A stretch of 64,000 nt of DNA from Sipunculus nudus (taxonomy: Eukaryota; Annelida; Sipuncula; Golfingiida; Sipunculidae), in the NCBI GenBank assembly GCA_026874595.1, contig CM049306.1, positions 44,206,019 through 44,270,018 on the forward strand, written 5' to 3'. A model generated the notes under the pieces. It was not told where the DNA came from, made no database searches, and saw nothing but the letters and a program-made list of their open reading frames with translations. A program made the translations under genes and the position numbers. Positions 12,414-25,140 of this stretch are shown piece after piece; position 1 is the first letter of the stretch; the number at the start of each line of letters is the position of its first letter.

Positions 12414-12757
12414 TTAGGCCAAAATAAAAAAAAGGTATGGTCCTCAGGCACTTTTTTTTCAGAAATCAATGCGGGCGGGCGCTTTTTTTCTTTTAAATTT
12501 TTTGGTATGTTTCGATAAAAATGTCAAATGATAAGGGAAAAGCATGAAAAGAACAGTTTTATTTTGCTGAATAAGTAAAAGCACTAAAAAAACAAAGGAA
12601 ATTGTATGGTTTTATCTTCTTGAAAGAAATTTCGGAGCGGCATCAGCTCAAAATCTGAAAGTTTTTATTTATAATCAAAATAAAAAGTTTTGATGCGGGG
12701 GTTTAAAATTAATGCGGGCGGTGCCTGAGAACCATACCTTTAATTTTTTTTGGGCCT
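12414..12757. mobile_element. MITE with ~40-bp imperfect terminal inverted repeats
   Basis: The left end contains GGTATGGTCCTCAGGCAC (from 12434). The right end contains its inverse, GTGCCTGAGAACCATACC, at 12721-12738. The pairing extends outward through A/T-rich DNA to TTAGGCC on the left and GGGCCTTA on the right. Inside each arm a GCGGGCGG word recurs near 12470 and 12713. It has no coding capacity, so it would be non-autonomous. The exact termini and target duplication are not certain, and the superfamily is unknown. Confidence 0.75.
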
Positions 12758-12959
12758 TAAGTGAGTAAATATTTTTCCTGATTTTTTACAAAGTCCATTA
12801 TGTTCGGACCCATAACCTATTGAAATTATACTTAACAGACTTAATTTATGGCATGTACATAGGAACTATATAGAGGAACATTTTTCATAAATATGAGGAA
12901 GAACAGATGAGTGGTTTTGTTATTAGGCAGTCCTAAAGTGTGGAAATAGGTTTTTAATA

Positions 12960-13200
12960 AATAATTGAGGTTTTTCCTTAATTTCTCAAAGGAACGAAGT
13001 CACTAAGACCAGGTTTTTCGGCTTGGTAGGAGATCTTGGGGACATCTTACATTATGCCGAATTTTGGATTCCCAGGTCTTAAGGTTTCCAAACGTGCCAC
13101 ATCTACGGACGGACGGGCGGGCAGACGGACGGACGACGGACAATGGACAACGACTATAGCTCAGATGACTTATAGTATAAGTCATCTGAGCTAACTAGTA
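12960..13200 (+). mobile_element. Pearl/Helentron-like 3' end: ACGG-type microsatellite plus perfect hairpin
   Basis: GGACGGACGGGCGGGCAGAC-like repeats at about 13107-13140 are followed by a perfect hairpin: 18 bases at 13157-13174, one spacer base, and the exact inverse at 13176-13193. CTAG follows immediately at 13195. A hairpin next to a CTRR-type end is typical of Helitron/Helentron elements, and ACGG microsatellites typify the pearl group of bivalves. The 5' end was not located, so the left boundary is a guess. Confidence 0.6.
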
Positions 13201-16200
13201 AAGTCATTTGTACAGCTCTTGCAATACAATATATACATGCAATACTTCTTTTGCACAGGCAGGCAGAACCGTTTTACATGAACTGAACGTATATAGGCAT
13301 AATAGAAAAAGACACCTTTGGGAAAATCTCGTCATCTCATAACCGGACCGTAAACTATCATAGAGTGAACAAAAAATACTTTAATAGAATCATTAGAATA
13401 CATTAATATAAAAAAAATCTTCTGAATAGAAAGTGGATATAAATAAACGTCTTCTGGTCCACATGAAACATGAAAAATTAAGACGTCTTTTTTTGTAACA
13501 GCAGTAAGGGGATACAACAAGGTGGGTCAGCTGTTTTCCGGGACTGCAGAATGCAGTCGATTATTTAAGTCACACTTAAGTACTTCCTCTAGAAGGGAAA
13601 GTATTTATTTGCTGAACAGACAATTGCGGATCATCATCATGAGATGTAGGAACCATTGGAGATTCTTGATATTACTAGATTCGGATGGATATAAATTTGT
13701 TCCCGGAAAATTCCCGGAAACGTTTTTGCAAAATCTCATTCCTTTCGCGACAACTGTTTTATGTTACGAACATCAAATACCGGTATGTGTATTTTGTAGA
13801 TTATACTCTGGATACGACGGTTTAACTTCTTGCGGAATCTGAAGGCATAATATCCTTGAGTCGTTACTGGATTCTACGTTACTCAAAAACGACAAGATTC
13901 AGTTAGAGATACAAAAAAGTCCTTTCTGCTTCAACATAATTATTGCAACATCATATAACTACAGAATCATAGCTACATAAAAAATGAAAATCTATCCGGG
14001 TCAAATTATGTTCGCCGATGCGCCACAAGAAATCAGAAGCAAGACTTTTGTTTTGATGGACTGTGTAAATACAGCGGCACACTGTGAACCATGTTTTGTA
14101 CGTCTGCTGTACCAATACAAGCCTTAGCTCGTCAGAGAAATGCGTTAAGTCCCCCTTACCCGCACCGGTAGTGATAGACTGATAAAAACCCAATGGCAAA
14201 AAAAAGTTCCCGTGACAGACTTGTATAGGTATAATATAAAATTTATATGTTAGAAAATGCTGTCTTTATGTTTCCTTTTTCAATATCAGTACTTTCTACA
14301 ATAATATTCACGCCAAGAAAATGCACATAACCAAGCAAGCCTGCATGCTGTGTAAGATCATAAATAAAACATGCTCGTGTTTACATAGATAGTAATCATT
14401 CAGTCTGCATTGTCTCAGCTGTTTGAAGAGTGGTTAATTGATCAAAATCACAGGTAGGATACAGTTTCTTAGAAAAGCGGGCCTCAACACCCTGATACAG
14501 CCAGTAAACAGATGTTCTTGAGTGCTATAGAACTTATTTCATAATCCTCGGTGCAGAGAAGGGAAGAAAACGGCTCGATACAGCAAAATCCGCTGCTGTT
14601 TTTTGTTTAATTAAGCGTGTAAAATACAATTTCCCAATTTCCCAGATGTTTGATATCGAAAAAGAGTGGGACGCGCACCCCTTGCGCCCTCTAAATCGGC
14701 CCCTGAATCACACACCTTGCCTGGGATAGTATTTATTTTGTATTAAAAAGTTCATATGAAATGAACCTGCTGCATGAGACATTGATATTACATACCAACC
14801 CCTATATTACACGCTAACTATATACTTGTACTTATAATATGTACTTGTATATAATGTTCATGCACCTTCCAAGCACGGACACATAGTTAAGATTAAACAG
14901 ACAACGATAAAGAATAGTTACAAATACCCTTACACCTGCCGGCCCCTGTGCATGAATTCAAAGAATTCAAAATCAGCCATCAACAAACATTAAAAACACC
15001 ATAAATCTACCAGGGGGCGCCGTGAATGTTTACAAAGATCCTTCAACCAACTCAAGTTCCGTAAATACTCTCATACAGTACGTTTGTCACGGCAGATTTT
15101 TGCTCCTATAATTTCCCGCTCGTTGTTGTTGACGTTGCACTCATGTTGGTATACACTCCGTGAATCTGCGTGCGAACAACACTTGTGTATAAACAGTACT
15201 TAGATGACGCTACATGCCGTGTTATTATTTCCGTTTTCCGTTCTATCATCTTGAAGCAGTGTCATCTTTTGTGATCATTCCATGTTCTTTGATATAGCGT
15301 TTAGTATATGAAGGTAATGGAGTTTCCATGATAGAAATGGGAGTTCTGTGATATACTGGTATCATTTCGGACCCTTTTTTGTTACAGTATATTTGTGTTT
15401 AGGAATGCGTTTAATTATAATTCAACTTGTTTTTGTTCATGTTTGATTCCGTAATTTAAGGGCCACGTCTCGTTACAAAATGTACTGACGCGTTGTAACC
15501 CATCTTTTTACCTACAGTCGTCTAAAGCATGTTTGTCCTCTCGTGGCCCATGTTATCCAAGAAAAATGTAAGGGAGCCAATTTACAGGTCAACCTGACTA
15601 AAGACCTGTACTCAGAAAAAAGCATGTTAATTACGAACAATCCTAGAAACAGCCATCTGTTTACAATGCACATACACAGTCTGTAACTTATTATCGTTAC
15701 TGCATTTTAAACCAAAACCATTGGTGTATTTAGAAGCCCCTTAGAATTTTGTGGGAATAGATTACTTAACTCTTGATTTCTAAACATCAAATTGCTGGAT
15801 CTTTTTCAAATGTACTTCTAATTACGATATGTTTATATTACATTTTGTGAAGATATATATATATATATTGTAAGCACAAAATTCTGCAAAATGAAATGTG
15901 CAACAGTTAGGTAACCTAACCGTACGTTTATCAGAACGTTAGCTTTGTGAAACGGGTGACGTGCCAACATTTATTCCTGACCTGCTGACACGGCTAACAC
16001 TTTTCACTTAAATGCCATGCTCATCAATTTCCTTGTATTCAAAAATCCCTTTATGGTCTCCATACGATAGACGTGCTGACGTCTTAACGTTGCTTAGAGA
16101 GCAGCAATGATTCTACGACCAGACGGCGCCTGTAGCTATAATCAACGTGAACGTAACCGTGTGTTTCTATTGTCCAAGGTGCGTCTAAACACACTTATGT

Positions 16201-18512
16201 GGTAATGACTAAATAGTGGCATATATCGATGTGTTTCGCATTTCTGCTACAAACATGGCGTTGAGATTTATGGCAGACTACTTTTTACCCGCATAGTTTG
16301 CCTCAAAAGGAAGGTTGCCAGATCAGTTGAAAGGAATGCCATATCACAGAAAAAAATACGCCATTTAAGGCTTTAATGAATACACACACACTTAGCTCCT
16401 GAGTTCCAGAGTGGCGTGATATGGACAATCTGAGAATCATTCAAGTGTTGACTGTCAGGAAATTTATAAAAATAACATCCGGACGTAAACAATATAACCT
16501 GCTTATTTATACAGGTATTAGTCCAGCTTGTCGCTTCTGAATAAAAATTTCTCAACAGATCAAACATCTATAGAACTTCCTAAGTGTGCCGGCCATTTGA
16601 GGAGCGTCAACCTGGGCGTCGGCCACGGAGACTCTTACAGATCGTGCTAAATTGGATCCGCTTAATCACTGGGAACTCTCGGTGACAGGACGCTTTAAAG
16701 TTACGTGGGAGTGATACAGTACTAAAGACTCTATGGAACCTGGTGATCAAATAAGATAGTTAGTTAATAAAATGAAAGGTTAACAACCACTACATCCCGA
16801 CAACAGGCAGTTTTATTGTGCATTAACCGTTGGCATGGCCGCCGTAGACATGTTACTATGGACGTTAATGGTGAATCAGTTGGCCATCATATCCTACAGG
16901 TAAGGTGTAGAATAATAATTCTTAATCTGGAAGTAGGTATAAATTAGAATGGTACTAGTTGAGTGCACACCTCCGCAAAGCAAACAGTCCTACTGGATCG
17001 GCCCGTTTACACAGAATCACCTTAGCATTTAATGTGGTTTCCGTTGCCCAAATCCTGAGAGGAGAATGCACAGAAGGAGGCGAAAAACATAACTTTGTTA
17101 AAACGTGTAGACCATAAACCATGGAGTTTATTTGAATTTGAAAGTGAAGCCATAGCACATGAGATATAGGTTACAGTGCCATAATTTATATTTCCAATAT
17201 GGTGTTATATATATCAGCCTTCAGTTTCTCCAAGATTATTTTTTAGTATACCAATTTTTATGATAATTTCACCAGAAGTTTAAAGATGAGAAATATGATC
17301 TTTTGTGTGAATTTCCATGGACCTGAGTTTGGATGGATCACAATATGACCTGCTTTTAGGTTTCCGCAGAGGACATAGCAAGACATGTCACACCCGACAA
17401 GCGGAAGACGACCAAAAAAATGATCGCATGAATGACTTACAGTCAGCTAAGCTTGAAACATTATAACGCATCACAGACAAAAACATTTTGAAACTCATTG
17501 CTAACAGTACACTGATAAAGTATATACATACTATGATTATATTTATGCGCCAAGCCACATGCACAAAATTTATATTATAGAAACTAATAAAAGGTCAGAT
17601 CCATAATCATTCGATACACATATAGCACTGTCCAACAAGATATATATTTCAGGTATGCAAGTACTTTACACTAACGGGATACAGGGAATCGTATGAGGCA
17701 AGCATATAATACTTGCACGATAGCTAATATACATCATGTAATCTTGTAACAAACACGGCTCAAGAGACCGTAGATATTAAAATGTGAAATATCAAATAAG
17801 ACATCGAGCAGAAATCTGAAGCATTGCTTCGACAGCCTGAAATGTAAGGAGATACGCTGAGTGCTACAGCTGTAACACTTTAAAGCTACACTTAGCTGCT
17901 GAGCATCCGGGCATGATTTGAACGCCCGAGGCGAGGCTTTACTCCCGCACTTAATGTTACTAATGGGGGCGATAATGAAGGTCCCTAAAAATCACGAGTG
18001 GGGCAGTTAATGCGATAGCCAACCTTTATTCAAACTCCCAGGCCGCTTCGACTGGCTGATATATTTCATTTTATTGGTTTAAGCACACAAGCAACGTGTC
18101 CTCTCTGCAATCGTATGGGAGTGAATTCCAAAAGGATCTCCCAAATCGATCCGAAATATCATGTAACGTAATTTCTCATTATTAATTATATCTGCAATAA
18201 AGATGAATTTTTATTTCAAATATTTATCAGGTCATCTGTATCCCTGAAAACAAGTAATTATTTCAATGAAAAGATTAATTGTACGATGATTGTTCGCCTA
18301 CCCCGGTGGAGTTACCTGAAATTTTAGTTTGGCTGTACTGTTCTTTCTAAAACGTCATGATTTTCCAGCATTAATACTATCAGCCTTTCAATATAGATTT
18401 TTAAAAAATATTACAGTTTATCTGTATTGACAAACATGGGTAACCAATTCAATGAAGAAATGATATTAGAAGGATTGTTTGTCTACCCAGGAGTAGGGTT
18501 AGTGCCTCCGCC
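13201..18512. other. Long interval without a recognisable gene
   Basis: It contains scattered short frames (the longest is 106 codons at 13522-13842, plus strand), a short (TA)n at 15856-15869 and a B-box-like word near 17910. None forms a convincing gene, transposon end or RNA gene. A distant intron or intergenic DNA is the simplest reading. Confidence 0.5.
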
Positions 18513-18540
18513 GTGTGTGTATGTGTGTGTGTGTGTGTAT
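18513..18540. repeat. (TG)n microsatellite
   Basis: A TG run with one TA interruption. Confidence 0.9.
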
Positions 18541-21500
18541 TTGTTCTCAACATAATTCAAGTAACCATGAACGGAATCTCATGAAATCGTCAGGGCATTT
18601 CGGGAATGAATGGAAGAACTGATAAGATTTTGGTGTTGATTCGGCGCATAATCCGGATCCAAGAACGTCACCAAGGAATAGTAAATATTCTACGGTCACT
18701 AAGGCACGAATGAACTTGGGAATACTTGGTCCAAATAAGTGAGTGGAGGAGGCTTGCATTCATTAGAATACAGATTTCTAGTCTTAGTATTGTTTTACTG
18801 CTCTATCATGGACTAACTATACTGATAAACGCCGGGGAATATTGTTGTGCTAGTAAGAATGAGTGCTTAGAAATTTCTACATTGACCTTAACCGTGTTTA
18901 TTAACTGCTGAAGAGCCAAGCAAAAGTCTTAACAGCGTGATACTAGGTATATGAAAGACGGTGTTTTCTCTATGTTTGTTGTTGCCGCGACTGAAAGAGG
19001 TTGTAGTGCCCGGCCCAGAACACCAGATAGCGTTACCGGAGACTCAGGTGTCGACACCATGATGATAATCTACAGAGTACAGCATGTTAGAATAAAAACA
19101 TAGATTTTTTTGCGGTTTTTATTGAATGGCTCATACTTTGCCCATTAAAAGTTATGGTTGCAGCCATAGAGTGCTAAACAGGATTATGATAAAACTATCC
19201 GGGTATATATTGTGCATGTGCAAGAATGATCTGTTCATATCTTATTGAAATTGGCTAGAAATAGGTGTATGCATGGGCATTTTCAAGAATTACATGTAAA
19301 CATCCTAATTTGTAGCTCTTCGGGAAACTGAAATTTTGGACTCTAAAAAGTTAGCTTTACTCTGTTATAAATATTCCTGTATTCATTAGCTGTTATCATT
19401 GGACATCATACCTGAATTCGACTAGGAGCTCTGACTTATAAACCAGACTGACCACTCAATTACTAATAATAATTTGAAAGTTTTTATGATTACCTCCATA
19501 TAAGGAAAAGGTTCAATCATAAATCTGCATACTAATATATCTCCCTGTGTGTTTTTTTTCAATTCCTACCCGTTGAAAACCCTAGGACAGCTTTAAAATA
19601 AAGATTTCTTTTGGGTTGATTGGATCCTTACTGGTAGCTTTTTTAGACCAATATCGTTGTGATAGTAACAACACCATAGAAGTGCAGTTTTCGGCATTGC
19701 TGCCGTCAAGATTTAGAAACTCTTTCCAATCAAAGAGTAGTCTTGAGTCATTTAAAAACAAGCTATATCTATACAAAATATGGAGACTTATATTTTTAAT
19801 TCGGCTTGAATACGAAACTATTGATAGATCAGACACTAATAAAGAGAAGGGCGGGGGAGCAAGTTTCGGTACTCATCAAAGAAGAACATAAGTACTTCCT
19901 AATTCTTTAAACATCAAAGATATAATACTCACCAAAGTACGCCCAGGTGCGGTGCTCATCAGTTTCATGCATGTATAGCTCTGATTGACTGTGTAATTGA
20001 TGAGTAGCAGATGTTTTATTGTTATAACATAGCGGCATGCTGAGAGAGATGCAAGCAAATTATAAATAAATCTCTTTTGGATCCACGATACTGGCAGCTG
20101 TTGGCAGCTTCTTCAGTAAGAAAAAGTTACACAGCGAGATATTTCTGCTATTGAAAAAAGTCCTCATTGATTCTATGGATCTGTAGTGTTTATACGCCCG
20201 CTTAATATAAAATTATCAAATTTTCTTTATTTATATTTGGAAATTATTTAATATGAATATATAATTTCTCTATGACCTGAAAACAAGAAGCAGGATATTT
20301 TCAATCAACACGAAATTTAAAAAAAAATCAGATGCATGTTGCAACAAAGGTTTCTTTCAAATGACTGCACAAATCATCTTGCAATAAAGAAAGCCTGCAA
20401 TTAATCAAATATTGTTGTTCTGTCAGTTGGTCTGCTTCACTGAAATTGGAATACACTACCTCATTTATATTTTATCAAAGAACGTTGTTTTGTTGTGGAT
20501 AAAATATGTATAACCATTAACTTCGAACACCCTTGGACCATTATAGAAAATATGAAAATTGCCCCCGGAAATCTGGAGACATGGACTGGCGCTCCACATA
20601 TTAAGGTGCCACTTGATCGACAGGTTCTTAAGACAGGGAGACCAAGTCTTAATGAGAGGTTTGGATGTCAGCCATAAAGGCTTCAGTTTCCCTTAATCAA
20701 TCAGTCCGTCGTCAACAGCTGACAGCAAGCCTGACATTGATGCTTTGATGAAAGCACTGCATCTATTGCTCCACAACGATTTTGCTCACAGACTCAGTGA
20801 CCTGTTTTATGAGAAACGCGACTGTAAGATGAGCGGATGAAGTGGTCATACTTTTGCCATTATCGCACTTTAACCCGCATTTTTTGTATTGCGAATCACC
20901 ATTCTTTTATTAAATCAGATTTACTTCAAATAGTTTTAACTGAGTCACTTTATGATTACAGTTGTTTAATATTTAGTTATTCTCAACTTTAGGTGTATTT
21001 CATCTAGTCCTGCGGGTTTTTATCGATTTTATACATAAATAAGATATGTGCATGCTCATATTGGTAACAATGTATGAATACACTGGAGTTATTACACAAA
21101 AATACAGACACAACTTGGCACACAAAAGTGTGGTACCAGAAATTGTAGGGATATAGCTCCTATCAAACCATCTCTTTTTTTTGTATTCAAGACAGATGAA
21201 ATTCACAAGTGCTTGTTAGAATCTCACCTCCGTGAGCAAGCGTCTCATGCTAACATAAGAAATTGGAATAGTTTCACAGTGATCATCAGATGGAGGTAAT
21301 GATCATTTGCTGTACCGTTTAAAACCGCATCAGTCGCAGTTCTGTCATATGAAATGGATGGTATGCACCGTACGAACCTAGGGACAGTGACTTGGCTTGT
21401 TGTTCACTACCGTAATTCATGGAAAGATTTTAACTGAATAAATAAATTGTCTGGGATTCTGCAAACGACCATGTAGAGTGACAATGTAAACTTGCCACAA

Positions 21501-21687
21501 GAAAATGTAACAATTCTATTATGGACCGCCAGATCATTTCTACAGCAAACTGTAATTTATCAATAGTTTCGGCTTTGTTCCAGCAAGACGGTATTTTCGA
21601 AGATTCCTTGCTAGTTACTTTTACCAGGAAAACAAATCACATTATTGTCATAATGCTTTACGGTTGTTCGGTTAGGAGAATATAAAT
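18541..21687. other. No recognisable feature
   Basis: Frames of up to 91 codons overlap antisense at 19582-19891 and look accidental. No repeat ends were seen. Confidence 0.5.
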
Positions 21688-21900
21688 GTATGCAGGGGCG
21701 GATCCAGGATCTAGGAAAAGGGGGTCCAACCCAGGAGGACAAATGGAACCCCTAAAAAAAGGTCCTCAGGTCTAAAAAAAAAAGGGGGGGGTGTCCAGAC
21801 GGCCAAATTTTGTCTTAAGCCCTTAAAAAACGCTGTTTCTTAAAAAAAGGGGGGTCCGGACCCGCTGGACCCCCCCCCCCCCGGATCCGCTTCTGGTATG
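21688..21900. mobile_element. 203-bp MITE with CAG-start termini and GTATG direct repeats
   Basis: The left end is CAGGGGCGGATCCAGG (21693). The right end, inverted, is CAGAAGCGGATCCGGG (ending 21895). GTATG flanks it directly on both sides (21688-21692 and 21896-21900). The interior is made of purine-rich words and a C run. The CAG...GCGGATCC ends resemble many hAT-type MITEs, but those normally give an 8-bp target repeat and only 5 bp match here, so the superfamily is uncertain. Related ends are seen at 32951 and 33911, and a relic at 61202. Confidence 0.75.
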
Positions 21901-22318
21901 AAAAGGCTATGATCGGAAACCTAACAGGCTGCTGAGGAAGAATGCCAGGGCAGGGAGGGATTTAACCGGAGGGAACAACAAAGAGTTTTTGACGAGTTTC
22001 TTATTTCGAGACGGAGGTGCCTTTTCGATCCAAGCCTCCAAAGTAAGATGGCGAAGTTACAAAGAACCTCAACACAACATTTAGTGTTATATCTTAACCA
22101 TATGTTGTGAATTCTTCAGAACACAGAAAACCTGCAATCAAGAAATCTTAAAACCAGCTGTTCACCTGCGTAATTTGTAGAATTTATACGATTTCTGGCT
22201 TAATCTGGGTACACATTAATGGATTGTAGGTCATCCCATGATGATAACATTTATAATAACCCCCTTCTGGCGGATGTATATGAGCCTGTTTATCTACAAC
22301 CTGTTAGTAAACAAGGTA

Positions 22319-22384
22319 CACGTGCCCATGTTTACAAACAGAAAACCAATATGTAACAGAGATGAGTGACTGCGCATGTGCGGC
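22319..22384 (+). promoter_or_regulatory. Promoter-like motif cluster upstream of the 22466 ORF
   Basis: An E-box CACGTG (22319), a CCAAT box (22346) and TGCGCATGTGCGG (22371, close to the NRF-1 palindrome) lie within 150 bases before the ATG at 22466. Each word can occur by chance; only the clustering and position suggest a promoter. Confidence 0.25.
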
Positions 22385-22465
22385 AGTTGAAAGGTCACCT
22401 GTTGTTGTTAATGAGAGCAAATCCATTTTTGTATTCATTAACAAATCGCTTGGTTAGTCTATAAC

Positions 22466-22750
22466 ATGCCGAAAGATGACCCTGTAGTACGTGTTTGGAT
22501 GAAGTTCAGCACATTCAGCGACATATATACCAACACACGTCATAAATACGTAGATCTTAACCAAATGGACAACCTGGTCAACGTGGAATTCGCGCTTTTT
22601 GCCTCTTCTATGAAAAATCGAGATGTTACCGTTTATCAATACAGTTCAGATATAGGACTTGATTCTTTAAATAACATATTCATCCACACTGGACGGAGAA
22701 TGGCTCACGATAAAAAAGATTTTCCTGTACACTTAATTCACAAATTTTAA
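22466..22750 (+). CDS. Candidate small intronless gene, 94 residues, unrecognised
   Basis: An ATG at 22466 opens 94 codons to a TAA at 22748, with an AATAAA polyadenylation signal at 22791, 40 bases after the stop. An in-frame stop lies 27 bases before the ATG. The predicted protein is soluble, of mixed charge and free of transmembrane segments or obvious low complexity: it starts MPKDDPVVRVWMKF and ends KDFPVHLIHKF. Residues 1-13 resemble the start of frames at 2087 and 49343 in the segmental duplication, while the bases before the ATG do not, which hints at protein-level relatedness. I recognise no domain and infer no function. It could instead be the last exon of a gene or a chance frame; the AT-rich setting makes chance less likely but not negligible. 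Confidence 0.35.
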   Translation: MPKDDPVVRVWMKFSTFSDIYTNTRHKYVDLNQMDNLVNVEFALFASSMKNRDVTVYQYSSDIGLDSLNNIFIHTGRRMAHDKKDFPVHLIHKF

Positions 22751-22790
22751 AAGACTAGTGTAAAAATGTCAAATTTTGTAAGATATGTAT

Positions 22791-22796
22791 ACAATA
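22791..22796 (+). terminator. Polyadenylation signal AATAAA after the 22466 ORF
   Basis: The canonical hexamer lies 40 bases past the stop codon. The word is common in AT-rich DNA, so it supports the ORF only modestly. Confidence 0.3.
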
Positions 22797-23203
22797 AATA
22801 TATACAATTTGTATAAATTTGTGTAAATGCATTATCGGATCAGTTGTTCAGTTGAACTCTCTTAAATTTACGCATCATTCAAGCTTGATCATTAAAAGCA
22901 TCCCAAGTGCATTTGGGTAATTGATTAAATTCACATAAATCCCGTAACCATGACATTAAAAAACTATTCAAGAAGAGTTTCTTTACTCTGGCATGTCAAA
23001 TTACAATATGATAATTATTTCTGTGACAGCTTGTTATAAATGAAATTATGATGGATCGATAACACTAGTTTATGACACTAGAAACCTAGAATTCAAAGAT
23101 GACAGAACAAAATATTCATGCACAAAGGGTCACGGATGACGATACTGTGACCGGTCACGATAATTGTTTAATTAAGCATTCAATAAACTTATGGGATATA
23201 TTT

Positions 23204-23206
<3 letters not shown>

Positions 23207-23280
<74 letters not shown>
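23207..23280. repeat. (AT)n microsatellite, about 37 units
   Basis: A pure AT run. The Ile-Tyr open frame across it is an artefact of the repeat. Confidence 0.97.
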
Positions 23281-23284
<4 letters not shown>

Positions 23285-23590
23285 ATGTTTCCGTGGAGCA
23301 AGACTCGATCCCACTTTGGACGTATAAAAGTACATAAAAGCTGTATCGCTTAAAAGAATGTTAATAATGTAATTTCAAAATGACAGAAGCAAATAAACCC
23401 TTTAATGAGAAAGAAATCAAACCAATCTATATTTCTTTGTCCGCCTAGAATGGCCGTCTGCTGTTTGCCTGCAGGTTGTAGTGAAGTCACATACGTCTGT
23501 AGTTAAGGTGTACTTAGGGCGAACACATTTATAATTCGGAACGGACTGGGGTACGGTGGCTCGTATAGGACATGCACGAAATTATTTTTT

Positions 23591-23848
23591 ATCACGTTCC
23601 CACGCGATAGTATCTCGTGGCCACGCGAAAATTATCTCGTTCCCACGAGATAGTATCTCGTTCCCACGCGATAATTATCTCGTTCCCACGCGTTAGTATC
23701 TCGTGGCCACGCGATAATTATCTCGTTCCCACGAGATAGTATCTCGTGGCCACACGATAATTATCTCGTTCCCACGAGATAGTATCTCGTTCCCACGCGA
23801 TAATTATCTCGTTCCCACGCGTTAGTTTCGCGTGGCCACGCGTTAGTA
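23591..23848. repeat. Left arm array of 21/22-bp palindromic units
   Basis: Units vary at set positions: GTTCCCAC versus GTGGCCAC in the centre, GAGAT versus GCGAT or GCGTT after it, and TAGTA versus TAATTA as the joint. The alternating joints give a 43-bp higher-order period. Confidence 0.9.
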
Positions 23849-24535
23849 TGCCATGCTATAGCTCAAACCCTCATTTGGACAAGAATGTCTGTGGTCTGTT
23901 TTATATCGAGCGTCGATGCAGCTTGAATTGTTTGTATGTGTTTCGTTGTATGTGTGTTTGCGCCGAATGCTTTTAGGTAAATTTCAGCAGTTTTCATTGC
24001 CTTGGTTCACCATTTCATTGCGTTGGTTCAACTAGCCCATTTTTATTTGTTCATGGAAAACTGTATTGAGTTTGTTTTAGGGTAAGGGTGATATAAACCC
24101 TTGTGTACCAAACATAAATGAAGCTGAAACACTTGTTTCTATTTTACCTTCCCAGAAATTTTATTTTTTTAGGACTAGGGTTGGGGTTATTTAATTTCGG
24201 GTATACCGAACAGGGTAAACAACATGTCGGTTTGTGTTATGTCTCAAGAAAGAAGCTAACAACAAAGGTCTCAGCCATGCCACTTCATTATGACTAGGGG
24301 GAGGAGTTAAGAAGACCTTTTTACGAGAAATTTGCTCATTCTTCCCCCTTCACATTTTTCTTTCTACAATAAAACTTCAGTTATGTATTCATAGGCGGCG
24401 AAACCGTTGGGGGGGGGGGGGGGCGCGGGGGCCGAGCCCCCCCCCCCCATAATTTTTTTCGGGGGGGGGGGGGGGCTGAGCAAACATAATGATGGGTATA
24501 AAAACATGTAATATTATTATTGGGTATTTGCACCC

Positions 24536-24536
24536 T

Positions 24537-24599
<63 letters not shown>
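24536..24599. repeat. (CA)n followed by (TA)n microsatellite
   Basis: CA at 24536-24550 continues as TA at 24551-24599. The same CA-then-TA arrangement recurs at 32869-32920 in another MITE. Confidence 0.95.
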
Positions 24600-24601
<2 letters not shown>

Positions 24602-24633
24602 TCTTCTGCTCAGTACTTGGAGTACCATATATA

Positions 24634-24915
24634 CAGGGCCGCAGACTCCGGGATTTGCGGTGAAAAAGTTGATATTCTATGTGAAAATGAATCCATTGCC
24701 AGACAATTAACAAATAATCTCCCTACGAGGATCGAGGTACTGTTTCACTTAATAAGCATTGACCAATAAAATGCACCAGAATGCAGTAGTACCCATACAG
24801 TTTTCCAAAATTTTCAAAACCTTGAGAGGATGAGACCCCCTCCCAACCACCCCCCCCCCCGTCGGGGACTACCCCATCAAATCCCCCCCTGCCATTTGTG
24901 TCAGGCTACGGCCCT
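24634..24915. mobile_element. Small MITE with AGGGCCG(C/T)AG ends, nested
   Basis: CAGGGCCGCAG at 24634 pairs with CTACGGCCCT ending at 24915. Such ends are common in hAT-type MITEs. The inverted repeat is short and I found no target duplication. Confidence 0.4.
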
Positions 24916-24921
24916 TTTTTT

Positions 24922-25089
24922 ATAAATATATATATATATATATACATATATATATAAATAATAATATATATATAATATATATGTATATATAATATATATA
25001 TAATATATATGTATATATAATATATATATAATATATATACTAGTATATATATAATATATATTATATATATATACATACATATAAATATG

Positions 25090-25124
<35 letters not shown>

Positions 25125-25140
25125 ACATATATATGTATAC
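24922..25140. repeat. TA-rich complex microsatellite
   Basis: Repeats of TATATATAA and TATATGTA, with several local palindromes, partly at a period of about 34 bases. Confidence 0.9.

Noticed and set aside
13522-13842. 106-codon plus-strand frame
   Set aside because: No recognisable domain, no splice or poly(A) support, and a length expected by chance in 64 kb.
17890-17960. tRNA or SINE around GGGCGTTCAAATC (minus strand)
   Set aside because: No A-box at a suitable distance and no foldable arms.
23207-23340. Open frame rich in Ile-Tyr repeats
   Set aside because: It is a translation of the (AT)n microsatellite. The same applies to frames at 24381-24713, 32681-33052 and 33575-33979.
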